Assembly (NCBI RefSeq): GCF_018333375.1
Contig: NZ_BORW01000001.1
Location: 124,001-188,000, forward strand
Direction: 5' to 3'
DNA: 64,000 bases
From: Paenibacillus cookii
Lineage (GTDB): Bacteria > Bacillota > Bacilli > Paenibacillales > Paenibacillaceae
In this document: piece after piece, positions 7,387 to 16,917 of the stretch
Numbering within the stretch: the first letter of the stretch is position 1
Layout of the letters: each line of letters opens with the position of its first letter
Translations under genes and position numbers: made by a program
The notes under the pieces: generated by a model
The model's database searches: none
The model's input: the letters and a program-made list of their open reading frames with translations, nothing else
What the model was told of the DNA's origin: nothing

Positions 7387-7411
7387 GACGCCCTTTCTGA
7401 AGTAAGGCGTC
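7387..7411 (-). terminator. Terminator downstream of spo0A
   Basis: GACGCC and GGCGTC arms. On the minus strand, TTTTTGTG follows, 60 bp after the spo0A stop. The left A-run and right CTTT tract make it partly symmetrical, but no plus-strand gene ends here. Confidence 0.65.
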
Positions 7412-7470
7412 TCTTTAAATCTAAAATATATGATTTCCGTGAAACATGGAATCCGTCTTTAGTTATCCTT

Positions 7471-8277
7471 TCAGCTCACCTTATGCTCAATCCGCAGCTT
7501 ATCGGCCACCATGGCGATAAATTCGCTGTTGGTCGGCTTGGATTTGCTGATGTTGATGGTGTAGCCGAACAAGTGGCTGATGGAATCGATGTTGCCGCGC
7601 GTCCAGGCTACTTCGATCGCATGGCGAATGGCGCGCTCGACGCGGGAAGGCGTCGTTTTGAATTTTTCGGCGATGGCCGGATAAAGCGTTTTGGTGATGG
7701 CGCCCAAAATTTCGATGTTGTTGTACACCATCGTAATCGCTTCGCGCAAATATTGATATCCTTTAATATGCGCAGGCACGCCGATTTCATGTATGATGGA
7801 CGTAATGTTCGCATCCAAATTTTTGCCTTTGGCCATCGGAACGACATTGGATTTGATCGTCGAAGCCATGCTTACGTTTCCGGCCGTCACGTTTTGTCCG
7901 CCGACCAGTTGACGAATCCGGCTTGCGAGAACCTCCATGTCAAACGGTTTAAGAATGTAGTACGATGCCCCAAGCTGAACCGCTCGCTGCGTGATGTTCT
8001 CTTGGCCGAAAGCAGTCAGCATAATGATCTTCGGCTGTGGAGACAAATTCATTTCCCGCAATCGTTCAAGAACACCCAAGCCATCAAGATGAGGCATGAT
8101 AATATCCAAAATGAGTACGTCCGGAATTTTTCGCGAATCACCGATCATATTCAGGACTTCCTCGCCGTTATAGGCGATTCCAGTTACCATCATATCTTCT
8201 TGCTCCGTAATGTATTCAGCAAGCAAATTCGTAAATTCACGGTTGTCATCTGCCAACAAAACCTCGATTTTTTGCAC
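7471..8277 (-). CDS. spo0A: Sporulation transcription factor Spo0A
   Basis: Master response regulator of sporulation, 268 aa. The receiver domain has ADDN acidic pocket residues and Asp58 (VLILDIIMP) as the phosphate acceptor. The C-terminal DNA-binding domain contains [23 protein letters not shown] and [21 protein letters not shown], the nearly invariant recognition-helix region of Spo0A. An upstream in-frame TTG would overlap the ribosome site, so the start taken is GTG 8277, nine bases after AGGAGG. It is monocistronic downstream of spoIVB, with its own terminator. The leader carries two 0A boxes, consistent with autoregulation. Confidence 0.98.
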   Translation of the reverse strand: MQKIEVLLADDNREFTNLLAEYITEQEDMMVTGIAYNGEEVLNMIGDSRKIPDVLILDIIMPHLDGLGVLERLREMNLSPQPKIIMLTAFGQENITQRAVQLGASYYILKPFDMEVLASRIRQLVGGQNVTAGNVSMASTIKSNVVPMAKGKNLDANITSIIHEIGVPAHIKGYQYLREAITMVYNNIEILGAITKTLYPAIAEKFKTTPSRVERAIRHAIEVAWTRGNIDSISHLFGYTINISKSKPTNSEFIAMVADKLRIEHKVS

Positions 8278-8330
8278 TGGCTGCTTCCTCCTTAGAATCA
8301 AAATCCAATTTTTTTTCGTCTGAAATACTT

Positions 8331-8363
8331 TTCGACATCCCCATTTAAATTCCTTCTGTCGAA
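8331..8363 (-). promoter_or_regulatory. 0A boxes and sigma-H-like promoter of spo0A
   Basis: TTCGACA at 8331-8337 and TGTCGAA at 8357-8363 are two 0A-box cores (TGTCGAA) in opposite orientation, 19 bp apart. Between them on the minus strand, AGGAATT, about 11 bases and GTCGAAA resemble a sigma-H promoter whose -10 overlaps a box. Consensus knowledge comes from B. subtilis; no footprint is available. Confidence 0.55.
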
Positions 8364-8451
8364 AATTATTTTTGTTTATTTTTTTTTGAAGTTGATTTAT
8401 AATAAATATTTTTATTCAAAATTCACGCATTTTCTGCCAAAAACGACAAAA

Positions 8452-8479
8452 AATCTTAAGGCTAACTCGCCTTAAGATT
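8452..8479 (-). terminator. Terminator overlapping the spoIVB stop codon
   Basis: AATCTTAAGGC and GCCTTAAGATT form an 11-bp stem with TTTTTTG after it on the minus strand. The TAG stop of spoIVB lies in the 6-nt loop, so the last codons form the 5' arm. It separates spoIVB from spo0A transcription. Confidence 0.8.
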
Positions 8480-9790
8480 CATTGTATCCCTTTGAGGTAT
8501 GACGCCGGAATCCTGCAGCATCCATTCGATGAAGCATCCGTAACCGGACTTTGGATCGTTAACGAAGACGTGGGTGACGGCTCCGACCAGCTTCCCGTTC
8601 TGAACGATCGGGCTGCCGCTCATGCCCTGCACGATCCCCCCCGTCTTTTCGATCAGCTTGGGATCGGTAATGCGAATGACCAACCCTTTGGTAGCCGGTG
8701 CATCCTGTTTCGCGACATGAACGATATCCACCTTGAACTTTTCGACCTGCTGCCCGTCCACAACCGTTAAAATTTCGGCGGGCCCTTCTTTGACGTCTTG
8801 CGCGAACCCTACGGGAATTCCTTCTTTATAAAGGCTGTAATCAGGATTCTGATTCATCTTTCCGAAAATGCCGAAATGGGTATTGCGTTCAATGTTGCCC
8901 AGTACTTTGCCGCCCTTTAAAAAATGAGCTCTTTTTTCTCCAGGTTCCCCGTCCTGCGATTTGGAAATCGAGGTGACGCTGGATTGCAAAATTTCACCGC
9001 TGCCCACCGTGATTGGGGTCTGCGTATTCATGTCCGTGATGACATGGCCCAAAGCGCCGTAAACACCCTGTTCCGGAGCATAGAAGGTTAAAGTGCCGAC
9101 ACCTGCGGCGGAATCGCGAATATAAAGACCAAGTCTCCATTTTTGCTCGCTCTGGTCAAACGCCGGGGTTAATTTCGTTTTCATGATCTTTTCGCCCCGT
9201 TTGAAGGTGATTTCCAGAGGTTTTTTGCTCATCCCGGCTTCTTCGACGATTCGGGCGACTTTTGACATGTCTTTCAACGGCTCGCCGTTAAAATGCGTCA
9301 TTAAATCGCCTAACTGAATTCCGGCGTTTTCGCCGGGGGATACTCTTGTTGTCGGATCCACGTGCACCAGATGATGCCCCACCACCAGAATGCCTGCCGA
9401 TTTGACTTTAACGCCGATCGTTTGACCGCCGGGGATCACTTTCAGACCGGGTATGACGTGGACATTCACGGTTTTGAACGGAATTTTGCCGAACAACTTC
9501 AACGTTAATTTGGCGCTTCCGCTCTGTTGGGGCATCAGCTGAAGCGGATGCTGCGGAGAAACCTTCAGCGATGAAGCGGCGGAACCGTTCAGCTGAAGCA
9601 CATCGGGACGGTCCACCGTAGCTTGTGCTTCCACCGGCATCGCCAGCTGAAAGGAGCTTTGATCGCCGGCAAACATCCTGATTTCGTTCGGAATCGACGC
9701 AAAACTTTTGACAGGTGCTGTCGTGCTGAAAAAAACCAGAAAGAAGACAATGAAAAGACCGAGCATTTTATTCCTGAGGCTGGAGTTCAA
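8462..9790 (-). CDS. spoIVB: SpoIVB serine peptidase
   Basis: Sporulation signalling peptidase of family S55. It is secreted from the forespore into the intermembrane space, where it triggers pro-sigma-K activation. The 442-aa sequence has an N-terminal membrane signal (residues 8-30), a PDZ domain around residues 125-220 (AGIQLGDLMTHFNGEPL), and the peptidase domain with ALGHVITD (His) and GMSGSPIVQNGKLVGAVTHV (catalytic Ser). TTG 9790 follows AAAGGGAG by eleven bases. It sits between recN and spo0A, as in other Bacillales. Confidence 0.96.
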   Translation of the reverse strand: MNSSLRNKMLGLFIVFFLVFFSTTAPVKSFASIPNEIRMFAGDQSSFQLAMPVEAQATVDRPDVLQLNGSAASSLKVSPQHPLQLMPQQSGSAKLTLKLFGKIPFKTVNVHVIPGLKVIPGGQTIGVKVKSAGILVVGHHLVHVDPTTRVSPGENAGIQLGDLMTHFNGEPLKDMSKVARIVEEAGMSKKPLEITFKRGEKIMKTKLTPAFDQSEQKWRLGLYIRDSAAGVGTLTFYAPEQGVYGALGHVITDMNTQTPITVGSGEILQSSVTSISKSQDGEPGEKRAHFLKGGKVLGNIERNTHFGIFGKMNQNPDYSLYKEGIPVGFAQDVKEGPAEILTVVDGQQVEKFKVDIVHVAKQDAPATKGLVIRITDPKLIEKTGGIVQGMSGSPIVQNGKLVGAVTHVFVNDPKSGYGCFIEWMLQDSGVIPQRDTMNLKAS

Positions 9791-9895
9791 TGGCTGTCAC
9801 GCTCCCTTTTGCTTCTTTCGCTTGACGAAAAAGGTGGTCGCCAATTGCGTACCTTTAAGATTGCCCTGCCCCAAGTCTTTTATTACTGTCAATCA

Positions 9896-11632
9896 TTACG
9901 CTGGTGCGGTTTTGACGGCCTTCCGTTCCTCCGCCAGCTTCAACATTTCTTGGGCATGATGGAGCGTTTTTTCGGTAATTTCGACGCCTCCAAGCATACG
10001 CGCAAGCTCTTCGACGCGCCCCTGGTCGGAAAGCTCCTCCACATGCGTCATCGTCCGTTCGCCTTCGATGTTTTTTTCGATCAAATATTGATGGTCCGCC
10101 ATGCAAGCGACCTGCGGCAAATGCGTGATGGAGAATACCTGGCAGTTTTCGGCGAGTTTGTCCAGTTTTTCGGCGATCGATTGTGCAGCCCTTCCGCTGA
10201 CCCCCGTGTCCACCTCGTCGAAAATAAGCACCGGAATCCGGTCATGCCTTGCAAAAATGCTTTTCATCGCCAGCATCATCCGGGAAAGTTCGCCGCCGGA
10301 AGCGATTTTGCTTAACGGCCGCAGCGGTTCGCCGGGGTTGGGCGAGATCATGAATTCGGCGGTATCGATGCCCTGCCGCGTCAGCCTGATCCTTCTGCCG
10401 TCGACTTCCACGCCTTTAGGATCCTCGATCCGGTCGAAACGAACTTGAAGCGAAGTCCGTTCCATATGAAGGTCCTTTAACTCCTTTTCCACTTGGCCGG
10501 CCAGGTCGGCCGCGCACATTTGGCGGGCTTCGCTGAGCTCCTCGGCCGTTGCGATCAGCGCCGCGAGCAATTCGTCGCGCCGGGTTTTAAGTTCCTCCAA
10601 ACGTTCGTCCTTGTTTTCCAGCGCGCTGGTTTCCTGCAAAATATTGTTGTAGTAAGCCAGGATCTCGTCCACGCTCTCCCCGTATTTCCGCCGCAGGGAA
10701 GAAATCAAGTCCAGCCGTTCTTCGACTTCGTCCAGCCGTTCGGGATTAAATTCGATGTCGTCGCGGTAGTTGCGAAGCTGAAAAGCGACGTCCTCCAGCT
10801 GGTAATACGCCGACTGCAGCTGCTCCAAAATGGGCTTCAGCTCTTTTTCGTCGTATTGCACCACGTCCTCGAGGCGCGATACCGCCGTACTGACGGCACC
10901 CAGTCCCTTCTCGCCGAAAACGAGGTCGTATGCGCCCGATACGGAATCCATCATTTTCTCGCTATGGGATAGCTTGACCCGTTCTTCCATCAGCCATTCA
11001 TCCTCGCCCGATTTCAAGGCAGCCGCCGAAATTTCCTCCAGCTGAAAACGGTACAAATCCAGCATCTGATACGTTTTTTGGCTGTTCATCATCAGCTCTT
11101 TGTATTCCTTTTCGACTTTTGAAAACGAGGCATATTGCTCCTGATACGTTCTTTTGATCGGACCGATGACGGCTTCGCCGTACGTATCGAGAAGATGCAA
11201 GTGGCGGTCGGCCCGCATCAGGTTTTGATGCTCATGCTGGCCGTGGATGTTGATCAGCTGTTCCCCGATTTCGCGAAGCATCGTCAAATTGACGAGCTGC
11301 CCATTGATCCGTGCCGTGCTTTTCCCCTGCTGGTTCACCTCCCGGCGAATGATCAAATGCTCCTCGGGATCGGCCTGCACGCCCATCTGCTCGAGCGACG
11401 CCCATACGGGATGATTGTGCTGCAGCTCGAAGCTCGCTTCGATTTCGGCTTTGTCGCAGCCGTAGCGGATCAGCTCGGCCGAACCCCGGCCGCCCGCGAT
11501 GAGCCCCAGCGCATCGATGACAATCGATTTCCCTGCCCCCGTTTCCCCTGAAAGAACATGAAAGCCCGCATGAAAAGACACGTCGACCGATTCGATGACG
11601 GCCAAATTCCGAATACTTAATGTCAGCAGCAT
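9896..11632 (-). CDS. recN: DNA repair protein RecN
   Basis: SMC-like ATPase of double-strand break repair, 578 aa (family about 550-580). The N-terminal Walker A is GETGAGKSIVIDALG, near residues 30-37. A long coiled-coil stretch occupies roughly 150-380. The C-terminal part has the signature LSKIASGGELSRMMLAMK and Walker B VLIFDEVDTGVSGRAAQ. GGGGGGATT precedes the ATG. It follows argR by 36 bp, so both are probably on one transcript beginning at the small membrane protein gene. Confidence 0.97.
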   Translation of the reverse strand: MLLTLSIRNLAVIESVDVSFHAGFHVLSGETGAGKSIVIDALGLIAGGRGSAELIRYGCDKAEIEASFELQHNHPVWASLEQMGVQADPEEHLIIRREVNQQGKSTARINGQLVNLTMLREIGEQLINIHGQHEHQNLMRADRHLHLLDTYGEAVIGPIKRTYQEQYASFSKVEKEYKELMMNSQKTYQMLDLYRFQLEEISAAALKSGEDEWLMEERVKLSHSEKMMDSVSGAYDLVFGEKGLGAVSTAVSRLEDVVQYDEKELKPILEQLQSAYYQLEDVAFQLRNYRDDIEFNPERLDEVEERLDLISSLRRKYGESVDEILAYYNNILQETSALENKDERLEELKTRRDELLAALIATAEELSEARQMCAADLAGQVEKELKDLHMERTSLQVRFDRIEDPKGVEVDGRRIRLTRQGIDTAEFMISPNPGEPLRPLSKIASGGELSRMMLAMKSIFARHDRIPVLIFDEVDTGVSGRAAQSIAEKLDKLAENCQVFSITHLPQVACMADHQYLIEKNIEGERTMTHVEELSDQGRVEELARMLGGVEITEKTLHHAQEMLKLAEERKAVKTAPA

Positions 11633-11668
11633 GGATTCAATCCCCCCATAAATATTGCCCGGTTTCCC

Positions 11669-12118
11669 TTATGAAATATAACTCATGATCAATTCGACCA
11701 AGCTTTCGCTGTCTTCGTTGGTGCGGCAAATCATCAAGATCGTATCGTCGCCGCAAATCGTGCCCATGATCTGGTTCCATTCCATGTTGTCGAGCAAAAC
11801 CGCAATCGCGTTCGCCGTCCCGGGCAAACATTTCATGACCACCAAATTGTTGGTGTAATCGATATGCACGAAATTGTCCACGAGAGCCCGTTTCAGCTTT
11901 TGGAGCGGATTGTAGCGCTGGTCGGTCGGGAGCGAATATTTGTATCTTCCGTCGTCCATCGGCACTTTGATGAGCAGCAGCTCTTTGATGTCCCGGGACA
12001 CGGTCGCCTGGGTCACCTGAAAGCCGGCGGCCCGCAGCGCTGCGACCAGCTCGTCCTGGGTTTCGATATCCTGCTGGGTAATGATTTCCCGGATTTTAAT
12101 ATGTCGTTGTCCTTTCAT
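11669..12118 (-). CDS. argR: Arginine repressor ArgR/AhrC
   Basis: Arginine-responsive repressor and activator, 149 aa. The N-terminal winged helix has [43 protein letters not shown]. The C-terminal oligomerisation and arginine-binding domain has [12 protein letters not shown] and [20 protein letters not shown] lies seven bases before ATG 12118. An ATGAATAAATAT stretch over the end of the preceding gene resembles half of an ARG box, but the match is partial and could be chance. Confidence 0.96.
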   Translation of the reverse strand: MKGQRHIKIREIITQQDIETQDELVAALRAAGFQVTQATVSRDIKELLLIKVPMDDGRYKYSLPTDQRYNPLQKLKRALVDNFVHIDYTNNLVVMKCLPGTANAIAVLLDNMEWNQIMGTICGDDTILMICRTNEDSESLVELIMSYIS

Positions 12119-12144
12119 ACATACCTCCTGGTAAAAGCTTATAT

Positions 12145-12627
12145 TTATTCATCATATCCATTAGCGTCCTCTTCATCCCAGTCGAAATGGATGCAGGCAA
12201 CCTCGTCGTTGTCCACGTCGACGTATAACACGCCGCCGCAGCCCGGATACAGGAGAAAATAAGGAAGCAGCCTGTCCCGGATCGAACTGCCCGTCCATTC
12301 CATCGGAAGCCGGCTTCGGGCCACCTTGACCAGATAAAGAACGTTCTCGTCATTTCTTGCGATAAAATCGATGAAGAGCCGGCTGTGAAAATCTTCCCCG
12401 TCCACATCGAACAGCAGCGGGATTTTGATCTTTCCGCCCAGCACTTCATAACCTGCATTCTCCAGCATGTCCACCGCCGGATGATCAGGGATATTCTCAT
12501 TTATGGGCATGTCCGGCACGCGGGCGGGAAGGGGCCTAAAGAGCCACGTCCGAAGCCCGTGCGCGATCCAAACCAACAACAGCAATCCAATAAGAAGCAT
12601 GACGAGCCAATCCGCCCGTTCCTCCAT
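12145..12627 (-). CDS. Small membrane protein of unknown function
   Basis: A 160-aa protein with one N-terminal transmembrane helix ([21 protein letters not shown]), a basic proline-containing stretch and a soluble domain. That domain contains [23 protein letters not shown] and [13 protein letters not shown], and has a very acidic C-terminus. The pattern resembles nuclease-like or restriction-endonuclease-like small folds (D..DG...V.K.AR), but that is only a hint. It is the first gene after a strong promoter, followed by argR and recN. The start ATG 12627 follows GAGGTG by six bases. No family name is recognised. Confidence 0.7.
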   Translation of the reverse strand: MEERADWLVMLLIGLLLLVWIAHGLRTWLFRPLPARVPDMPINENIPDHPAVDMLENAGYEVLGGKIKIPLLFDVDGEDFHSRLFIDFIARNDENVLYLVKVARSRLPMEWTGSSIRDRLLPYFLLYPGCGGVLYVDVDNDEVACIHFDWDEEDANGYDE

Positions 12628-12716
12628 TTCGATCACCTCGATGGTTTATTTCGCGGCAGCCGGAAGAAAATCCTTTATAACCGTGAATGAACCGCATAAA
12701 TATCAATTTCAAGTCC

Positions 12717-12745
12717 ATTATATACCAAACATACGTTCTTCTCAA
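12717..12745 (-). promoter_or_regulatory. Sigma-A promoter of the membrane protein-argR-recN unit
   Basis: On the minus strand TTGAGA (12745-12740), 17 bases and TATAAT (12722-12717). It lies between the tlyA terminator and the 160-aa protein gene. Confidence 0.7.
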
Positions 12746-12780
12746 TTCACTTTTTGCGAATCTTCGGTCATGAACGAAAA

Positions 12781-12805
12781 GAAACTCATCCCTTGGATGA
12801 GTTTC
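12781..12805 (-). terminator. Terminator overlapping the tlyA stop codon
   Basis: GAAACTCATCC and GGATGAGTTTC form an 11-bp stem with a 3-nt loop; minus-strand TTTCTTTTCG follows. The tlyA TGA stop is inside the downstream arm. It closes the nusB-to-tlyA operon. Confidence 0.8.
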
Positions 12806-13649
12806 CCGTAAACGTATGCGAGGCTTCCGCCACGATGTCATGGACGAGCGGCTGCAGCACGGCTTCAAACTCTTCGGTGGATGTCTCGTTTGCACCGCCC
12901 TCTTGATCGCTCACATGCCAGTGGGCCAAAAATTCGATGTTGCCTTCCCCGCCGGTGATCGGCGAATACGTCAGCCCCTTCAGCTCGAATCCGAGTTCAT
13001 GGGCAAAGCTCAAAATGTTCACGAGCACTTCGCGATGAACGGCCGCCTCCCGGACGACGCCCGATTTTCCGACCTTCTCCCTTCCGGCTTCGAACTGCGG
13101 CTTGATGAGCGCCGCAACGTCCCCGGGGCGCTGCAGCAGCGCCTTTAGCGGAGGCAAAATGATCCGAAGCGAAATGAAGGATACGTCTATGCTCGCAAAA
13201 TCGGGCGCGGGTCCTTTCAAATCTTCAGGCGTCATATAACGGAAATTGGTTTTCTCCATCACGCAGACGCGCTCGTCGTTGCGCAGGGACCAGTCCAGCT
13301 GGTTCGAACCCACGTCGATCGCGTAAACGTATGCGGCCCCGTGCTGAAGGGCGCAATCCGTAAATCCGCCCGTGGAGGAGCCGATGTCCAGCATCGTTTT
13401 GCCCGCCAGATCAAGGCCGAATGTCCGAATGGCTTTCTCCAGCTTTAATCCGCCGCGGCTTACGTACGGATGAACGGCTCCTTTGACGCGGATGACCGTG
13501 TCCCTCGGAACCTTCATGCCCGCTTTTTCGATGCGTTCCTCGTTGGCGAGCACCAGGCCCGCCATGATGGCGGCCTTGGCTTTCTCGCGGCTATCGTAAA
13601 ATCCCTGCTCCACCAGCAGGACATCAATCCGTTCTTTTGGCGAATTCAT
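12786..13649 (-). CDS. tlyA: TlyA family rRNA 2'-O-methyltransferase
   Basis: A 287-aa protein. The N-terminal S4 RNA-binding domain is RIDVLLVEQGFYDSREKAKAAIMAGLV. It is followed by an FtsJ-like methyltransferase with the SAM motif MLDIGSSTGGFTDCALQHGA and a catalytic-type Lys in ALIKPQFE. Relatives methylate 16S and/or 23S rRNA in the cytosol; B. subtilis YqxC is at the same position. An upstream extension of the frame lacks a ribosome site. The start ATG 13649 has AGGAGATAATC directly before it and begins MNSPKERIDV. It lies 26 bp after dxs. Confidence 0.92.
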   Translation of the reverse strand: MNSPKERIDVLLVEQGFYDSREKAKAAIMAGLVLANEERIEKAGMKVPRDTVIRVKGAVHPYVSRGGLKLEKAIRTFGLDLAGKTMLDIGSSTGGFTDCALQHGAAYVYAIDVGSNQLDWSLRNDERVCVMEKTNFRYMTPEDLKGPAPDFASIDVSFISLRIILPPLKALLQRPGDVAALIKPQFEAGREKVGKSGVVREAAVHREVLVNILSFAHELGFELKGLTYSPITGGEGNIEFLAHWHVSDQEGGANETSTEEFEAVLQPLVHDIVAEASHTFTGNSSKG

Positions 13650-13675
13650 GATTATCTCCTGACTGTACGTTCCGC

Positions 13676-15583
13676 CTAGGAGGAGTACCCGGTTTTTCCG
13701 ATCCCGAATGCATGCAGAGACATCAGCTTTTTGATCTCCGCGCATACGTTCTCGGCGGTCAATCCGGTTTCCTGGCGCTGTTCTTTGACGCTGCCGTGTT
13801 CGATAAAACGGTCCGGCACGCCCATCAAGGACACTCTCGTATCAAAAATATGCTTGGAAGCGTAAAATTCGAGCACGGCGCTGCCAAGGCTGCCTTTTTC
13901 GCTGGCCTCTTCCAGCACGATCATGTTCGTGTGGCTGTCGGCGAGTTCGATCAGCATCTCTTCGTCAAGCGGCTTGAGGAAACGCGCGTTGACCACGCGC
14001 AGGTTAATGCCTTCCCGCTTCAGCTGTTCGGCGGCTTCCAGCGCCACCTGCACCATAGGACCCGATGCCAAAACGGCGTAACCTTCGCCTTCGCGAACGG
14101 TTTCCCAGGAGCCGATCGGTATCGGCACAAGCTTTTCGTCCAAAGGAACGCCCAGCCCGTTAATCCGCGGATAGCGGTACGCGATCGGTCCGTCATCGTA
14201 ATCCAGCGCCGTCTTCATCATGTGCCGCAGCTCGTTTTCATCCTTCGGCATCATCAGCACGAGATTCGGAATATGGCGCAAGAAAGCCACGTCGAACACG
14301 CCCTGATGCGTTTCGCCGTCGGCTCCCACGAAACCGGCGCGGTCGATGGCGAACATGACATTGGCGTTTTGGCGGCAAATGTCATGGACGATCTGGTCGT
14401 ACGCCCGCTGCATGAACGTCGAGTAGACGGCGAACACCGGCTTCATCCCCTCCATTGCGAGAGCCGCGCACATCGTTGCCGCATGCTGTTCGGCGATGCC
14501 GACGTCGATCATTCGGCTCGGGAATTTTTCGCTGAATTCGATCAGCCCCGAACCTTTCGGCATGGCCGGGGTCACCGCCACGATGCGCGGATCCTTTTCC
14601 CCGAGCTCGATGAGCGTTTTGCCGAAGACGTCCGTGTACATCGGATTGCCGACGGACTTCAGCTCTTTTCCGGATTCGATTTTGTACGGCGAAATGCCGT
14701 GCCATTTATGGGAATCGGCTTCGGCCGGCTTGTAGCCTTTGCCCTTGGTCGTCAACACATGGACAAATACCGGGCCGCGCACGTTATCTGCCTGTTTGAA
14801 GGTTTCGATCAGCTTCTGGATGTCATGCCCGTCGACAGGGCCGAGATACGTAAGCCCGAGCTCCTCGAACAGCACGCCCGGCACCATCATGTATTTCAGG
14901 CTGTCTTTCAGGCGGGAACCGGTTTTAGCCAGCATGCCTCCGATGGCCGGAATTTTTTTGAGCAGCACCTCGAGTTCGTCCTTCGCCCGCAAATAATGGC
15001 GGTCGGAACGAATTTTGCTCAAATAATTATGCATGGCCCCGACGTTCGGTGCGATGGACATTTCATTGTCGTTCAAGACGACCATCAAATCTTTTTGCTC
15101 ATGGCCGATATGGTTCAACGCCTCGAAAGCCATGCCGCCCGTCAAAGCGCCGTCGCCGATGACGGCGATGACCTTGTTTTTTTCGCCCTTCAAGTCGCGG
15201 GCGACGGCCATGCCGATCGCTGCGGACAGCGAGGTGCTGCTATGCCCCGCTTCCCACACGTCGTGCTCGCTTTCATTGCGTTTCACGAACCCGCACAATC
15301 CTTTGTACTTGCGCAGCGTATCGAATTGGTCCATGCGCCCTGTCAACATTTTATGGACGTAGGCCTGGTGGCCGACGTCGAAAATGAATTTATCACGTGG
15401 ACTGTCATAACAGTAATGCAGGGCCAGCGTGAGTTCCACCACTCCCAGGTTTGAAGCCAGATGACCTCCCGTCACGGACAGCTTTTCGATCAGAAATCGA
15501 CGGATTTCAGCCGAAAGAAGGCCCAATTGTTCAACCGATAGAGATTTGATTTGTTCTGGCTGTTTAATTTGTGGAAGCAGCAC
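13676..15583 (-). CDS. dxs: 1-deoxy-D-xylulose-5-phosphate synthase
   Basis: First enzyme of the MEP isoprenoid pathway, a thiamine-diphosphate enzyme joining pyruvate and glyceraldehyde 3-phosphate. The 635-aa protein shows [13 protein letters not shown], the ThDP motif [16 protein letters not shown]...NDNEMSI, the pyrimidine-domain region DVGIAEQHA and the transketolase C-domain. The start GTG 15583 follows GGGGAG by six bases and gives [11 protein letters not shown]; a longer in-frame start has no ribosome site. It lies downstream of ispA, placing two isoprenoid genes in one operon. Confidence 0.97.
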   Translation of the reverse strand: MLLPQIKQPEQIKSLSVEQLGLLSAEIRRFLIEKLSVTGGHLASNLGVVELTLALHYCYDSPRDKFIFDVGHQAYVHKMLTGRMDQFDTLRKYKGLCGFVKRNESEHDVWEAGHSSTSLSAAIGMAVARDLKGEKNKVIAVIGDGALTGGMAFEALNHIGHEQKDLMVVLNDNEMSIAPNVGAMHNYLSKIRSDRHYLRAKDELEVLLKKIPAIGGMLAKTGSRLKDSLKYMMVPGVLFEELGLTYLGPVDGHDIQKLIETFKQADNVRGPVFVHVLTTKGKGYKPAEADSHKWHGISPYKIESGKELKSVGNPMYTDVFGKTLIELGEKDPRIVAVTPAMPKGSGLIEFSEKFPSRMIDVGIAEQHAATMCAALAMEGMKPVFAVYSTFMQRAYDQIVHDICRQNANVMFAIDRAGFVGADGETHQGVFDVAFLRHIPNLVLMMPKDENELRHMMKTALDYDDGPIAYRYPRINGLGVPLDEKLVPIPIGSWETVREGEGYAVLASGPMVQVALEAAEQLKREGINLRVVNARFLKPLDEEMLIELADSHTNMIVLEEASEKGSLGSAVLEFYASKHIFDTRVSLMGVPDRFIEHGSVKEQRQETGLTAENVCAEIKKLMSLHAFGIGKTGYSS

Positions 15584-15746
15584 GACAATCTCCCCGCTTT
15601 CCTCTATAGAATGGAATAATTTCTTCAAGTCCGGCTTCCATGTAAAAAGCCTCTTTTCATTATATATATGGTTAGCGCTTTCCTTGCAGAAAGACGATTC
15701 TTTTCGTCATTATATCACAAAACTTTACGCAATCCTAAGCAAGGCG

Positions 15747-16667
15747 TCAATGATCGCGATTCATCAGGTAGTCGGCGATCTCCAGCAGGCGCGACGGGTC
15801 GGCCAAGCCGGCTTCGATCACCGCCGATTTCGCTTCGGCCGTCAATCTTTCGACCTCGCCCCGCGAAGCTTCAAGCCCGATAAAATAGGGATATGTTACC
15901 TTTTCCTGCTTCATGTCGCTCTGCGTTTTTTTGCCGAGTTTCGCCTCGTCGCCGACGATATCGAGGATATCGTCCTGAATTTGGAACGCCAGCCCGAGCT
16001 TTTGTCCGAACGTGCGGAGCGCTTCGAGTTTTTGTTCATCCGCCCCGGCGATCCTTCCCCCGGCAAGAAGCGAAAACGTGATCAAATCGCTCGTTTTGTG
16101 AAGATGGATGTATTCAAGCTGGGACAACTCGGTCAGCCCCTGCTCGCCTTCCATATCGGCCGCCTGGCCGCCGACCATGCCTTTCGGCCCCGCAAGCTCC
16201 GCCAAATCCATGGTGATGTTGACCACCTGCTCGGCCGGAACGCCATGGACCTGTGACAACCGGGCCACCAAATAAAAAGCGTGGGTAAGCAGCGCATCGC
16301 CCGCCAAAATCGCCGCCGCTTCGCCGAATACTTTATGGTTCGTCAGTTTGCCCCGACGGTAATCGTCATTGTCCATCGCGGGCAAATCATCGTGAATGAG
16401 GGAGTAGGTGTGCACCATCTCGACCGCGCACGCGGCGTCAAGCGCCGCATCCGCATTGCCGTCCAGCGCTTCGCAGGCAGCCATGACGAGCAGCGGCCGC
16501 ATCCGCTTACCGCCGGCCATCAAAGAATAAAGCATCGCCTCCCGCAGCGAAGACGGGATCTGCCACTGCGCGGGAAGGCTCTCCTCCAGTCGCGTCGCGA
16601 CCCGCTCGATGATGTTCTGATGATATTCCCTGAAGGAGGCACGTTCAGTCAATCGAGTCACCGCCAT
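15747..16667 (-). CDS. ispA: Polyprenyl (geranyl/farnesyl) diphosphate synthase
   Basis: A 306-aa trans-prenyltransferase that condenses IPP with allylic diphosphates. GGKRMRP binds diphosphate. The first aspartate-rich motif is LIHDDLPAMDNDDYRRG and the second is FQIQDDILD. Two small residues (HT) precede the first motif, as in short-chain FPP synthases. The gene overlaps the 3' end of xseB by 23 bp; a GTG at 16661 is an alternative start. The xseA-xseB-ispA-dxs-tlyA order is conserved in Bacillales. Confidence 0.95.
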   Translation of the reverse strand: MAVTRLTERASFREYHQNIIERVATRLEESLPAQWQIPSSLREAMLYSLMAGGKRMRPLLVMAACEALDGNADAALDAACAVEMVHTYSLIHDDLPAMDNDDYRRGKLTNHKVFGEAAAILAGDALLTHAFYLVARLSQVHGVPAEQVVNITMDLAELAGPKGMVGGQAADMEGEQGLTELSQLEYIHLHKTSDLITFSLLAGGRIAGADEQKLEALRTFGQKLGLAFQIQDDILDIVGDEAKLGKKTQSDMKQEKVTYPYFIGLEASRGEVERLTAEAKSAVIEAGLADPSRLLEIADYLMNRDH

Positions 16668-16917
16668 CCGGATCGAGCGGGCTGCCGAAAGGCTTTTTGC
16701 GCAATTCGCCGTTTTCTTCCACGATCATTTCGATTTTCCGTTCCACCTGCTCCAGCTTCTGGCTGCAAAGCTGCGAAAGCTTCATTCCCTGCTGGAACAG
16801 CTCGATCGCCTTCTCCAAAGGCACGTCGCCATGTTCGAGTTCACCGACGATATCCTCGAGCTGGATCATGGCGTCTTCGAATTTCAATTCATTTTCCTTT
16901 TCCGTCAATTTGCCCAT
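16645..16917 (-). CDS. xseB: Exonuclease VII small subunit
   Basis: A 90-aa, largely helical protein (KFEDAMIQLEDIVGELEHGDVPLEKAIELFQQGMKLSQ split over two helices). It binds XseA to form the single-strand-specific exonuclease VII. It overlaps xseA by 29 bp and ispA by 23 bp, which implies translational coupling and balanced synthesis. The C-terminus is slightly longer than usual, with a Pro/Gly/Asp tail. Confidence 0.94.
   Translation of the reverse strand: MGKLTEKENELKFEDAMIQLEDIVGELEHGDVPLEKAIELFQQGMKLSQLCSQKLEQVERKIEMIVEENGELRKKPFGSPLDPDGGDSID

Noticed and set aside
12119-12150. ARG box upstream of argR
   Set aside because: TGAATAAATAT matches only about 10 of 14 consensus positions and overlaps coding sequence and a stop codon; not called as a feature.
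13712-15454. 580-codon plus-strand frame
   Set aside because: Antisense of dxs; long only because of the codon bias of the real gene.
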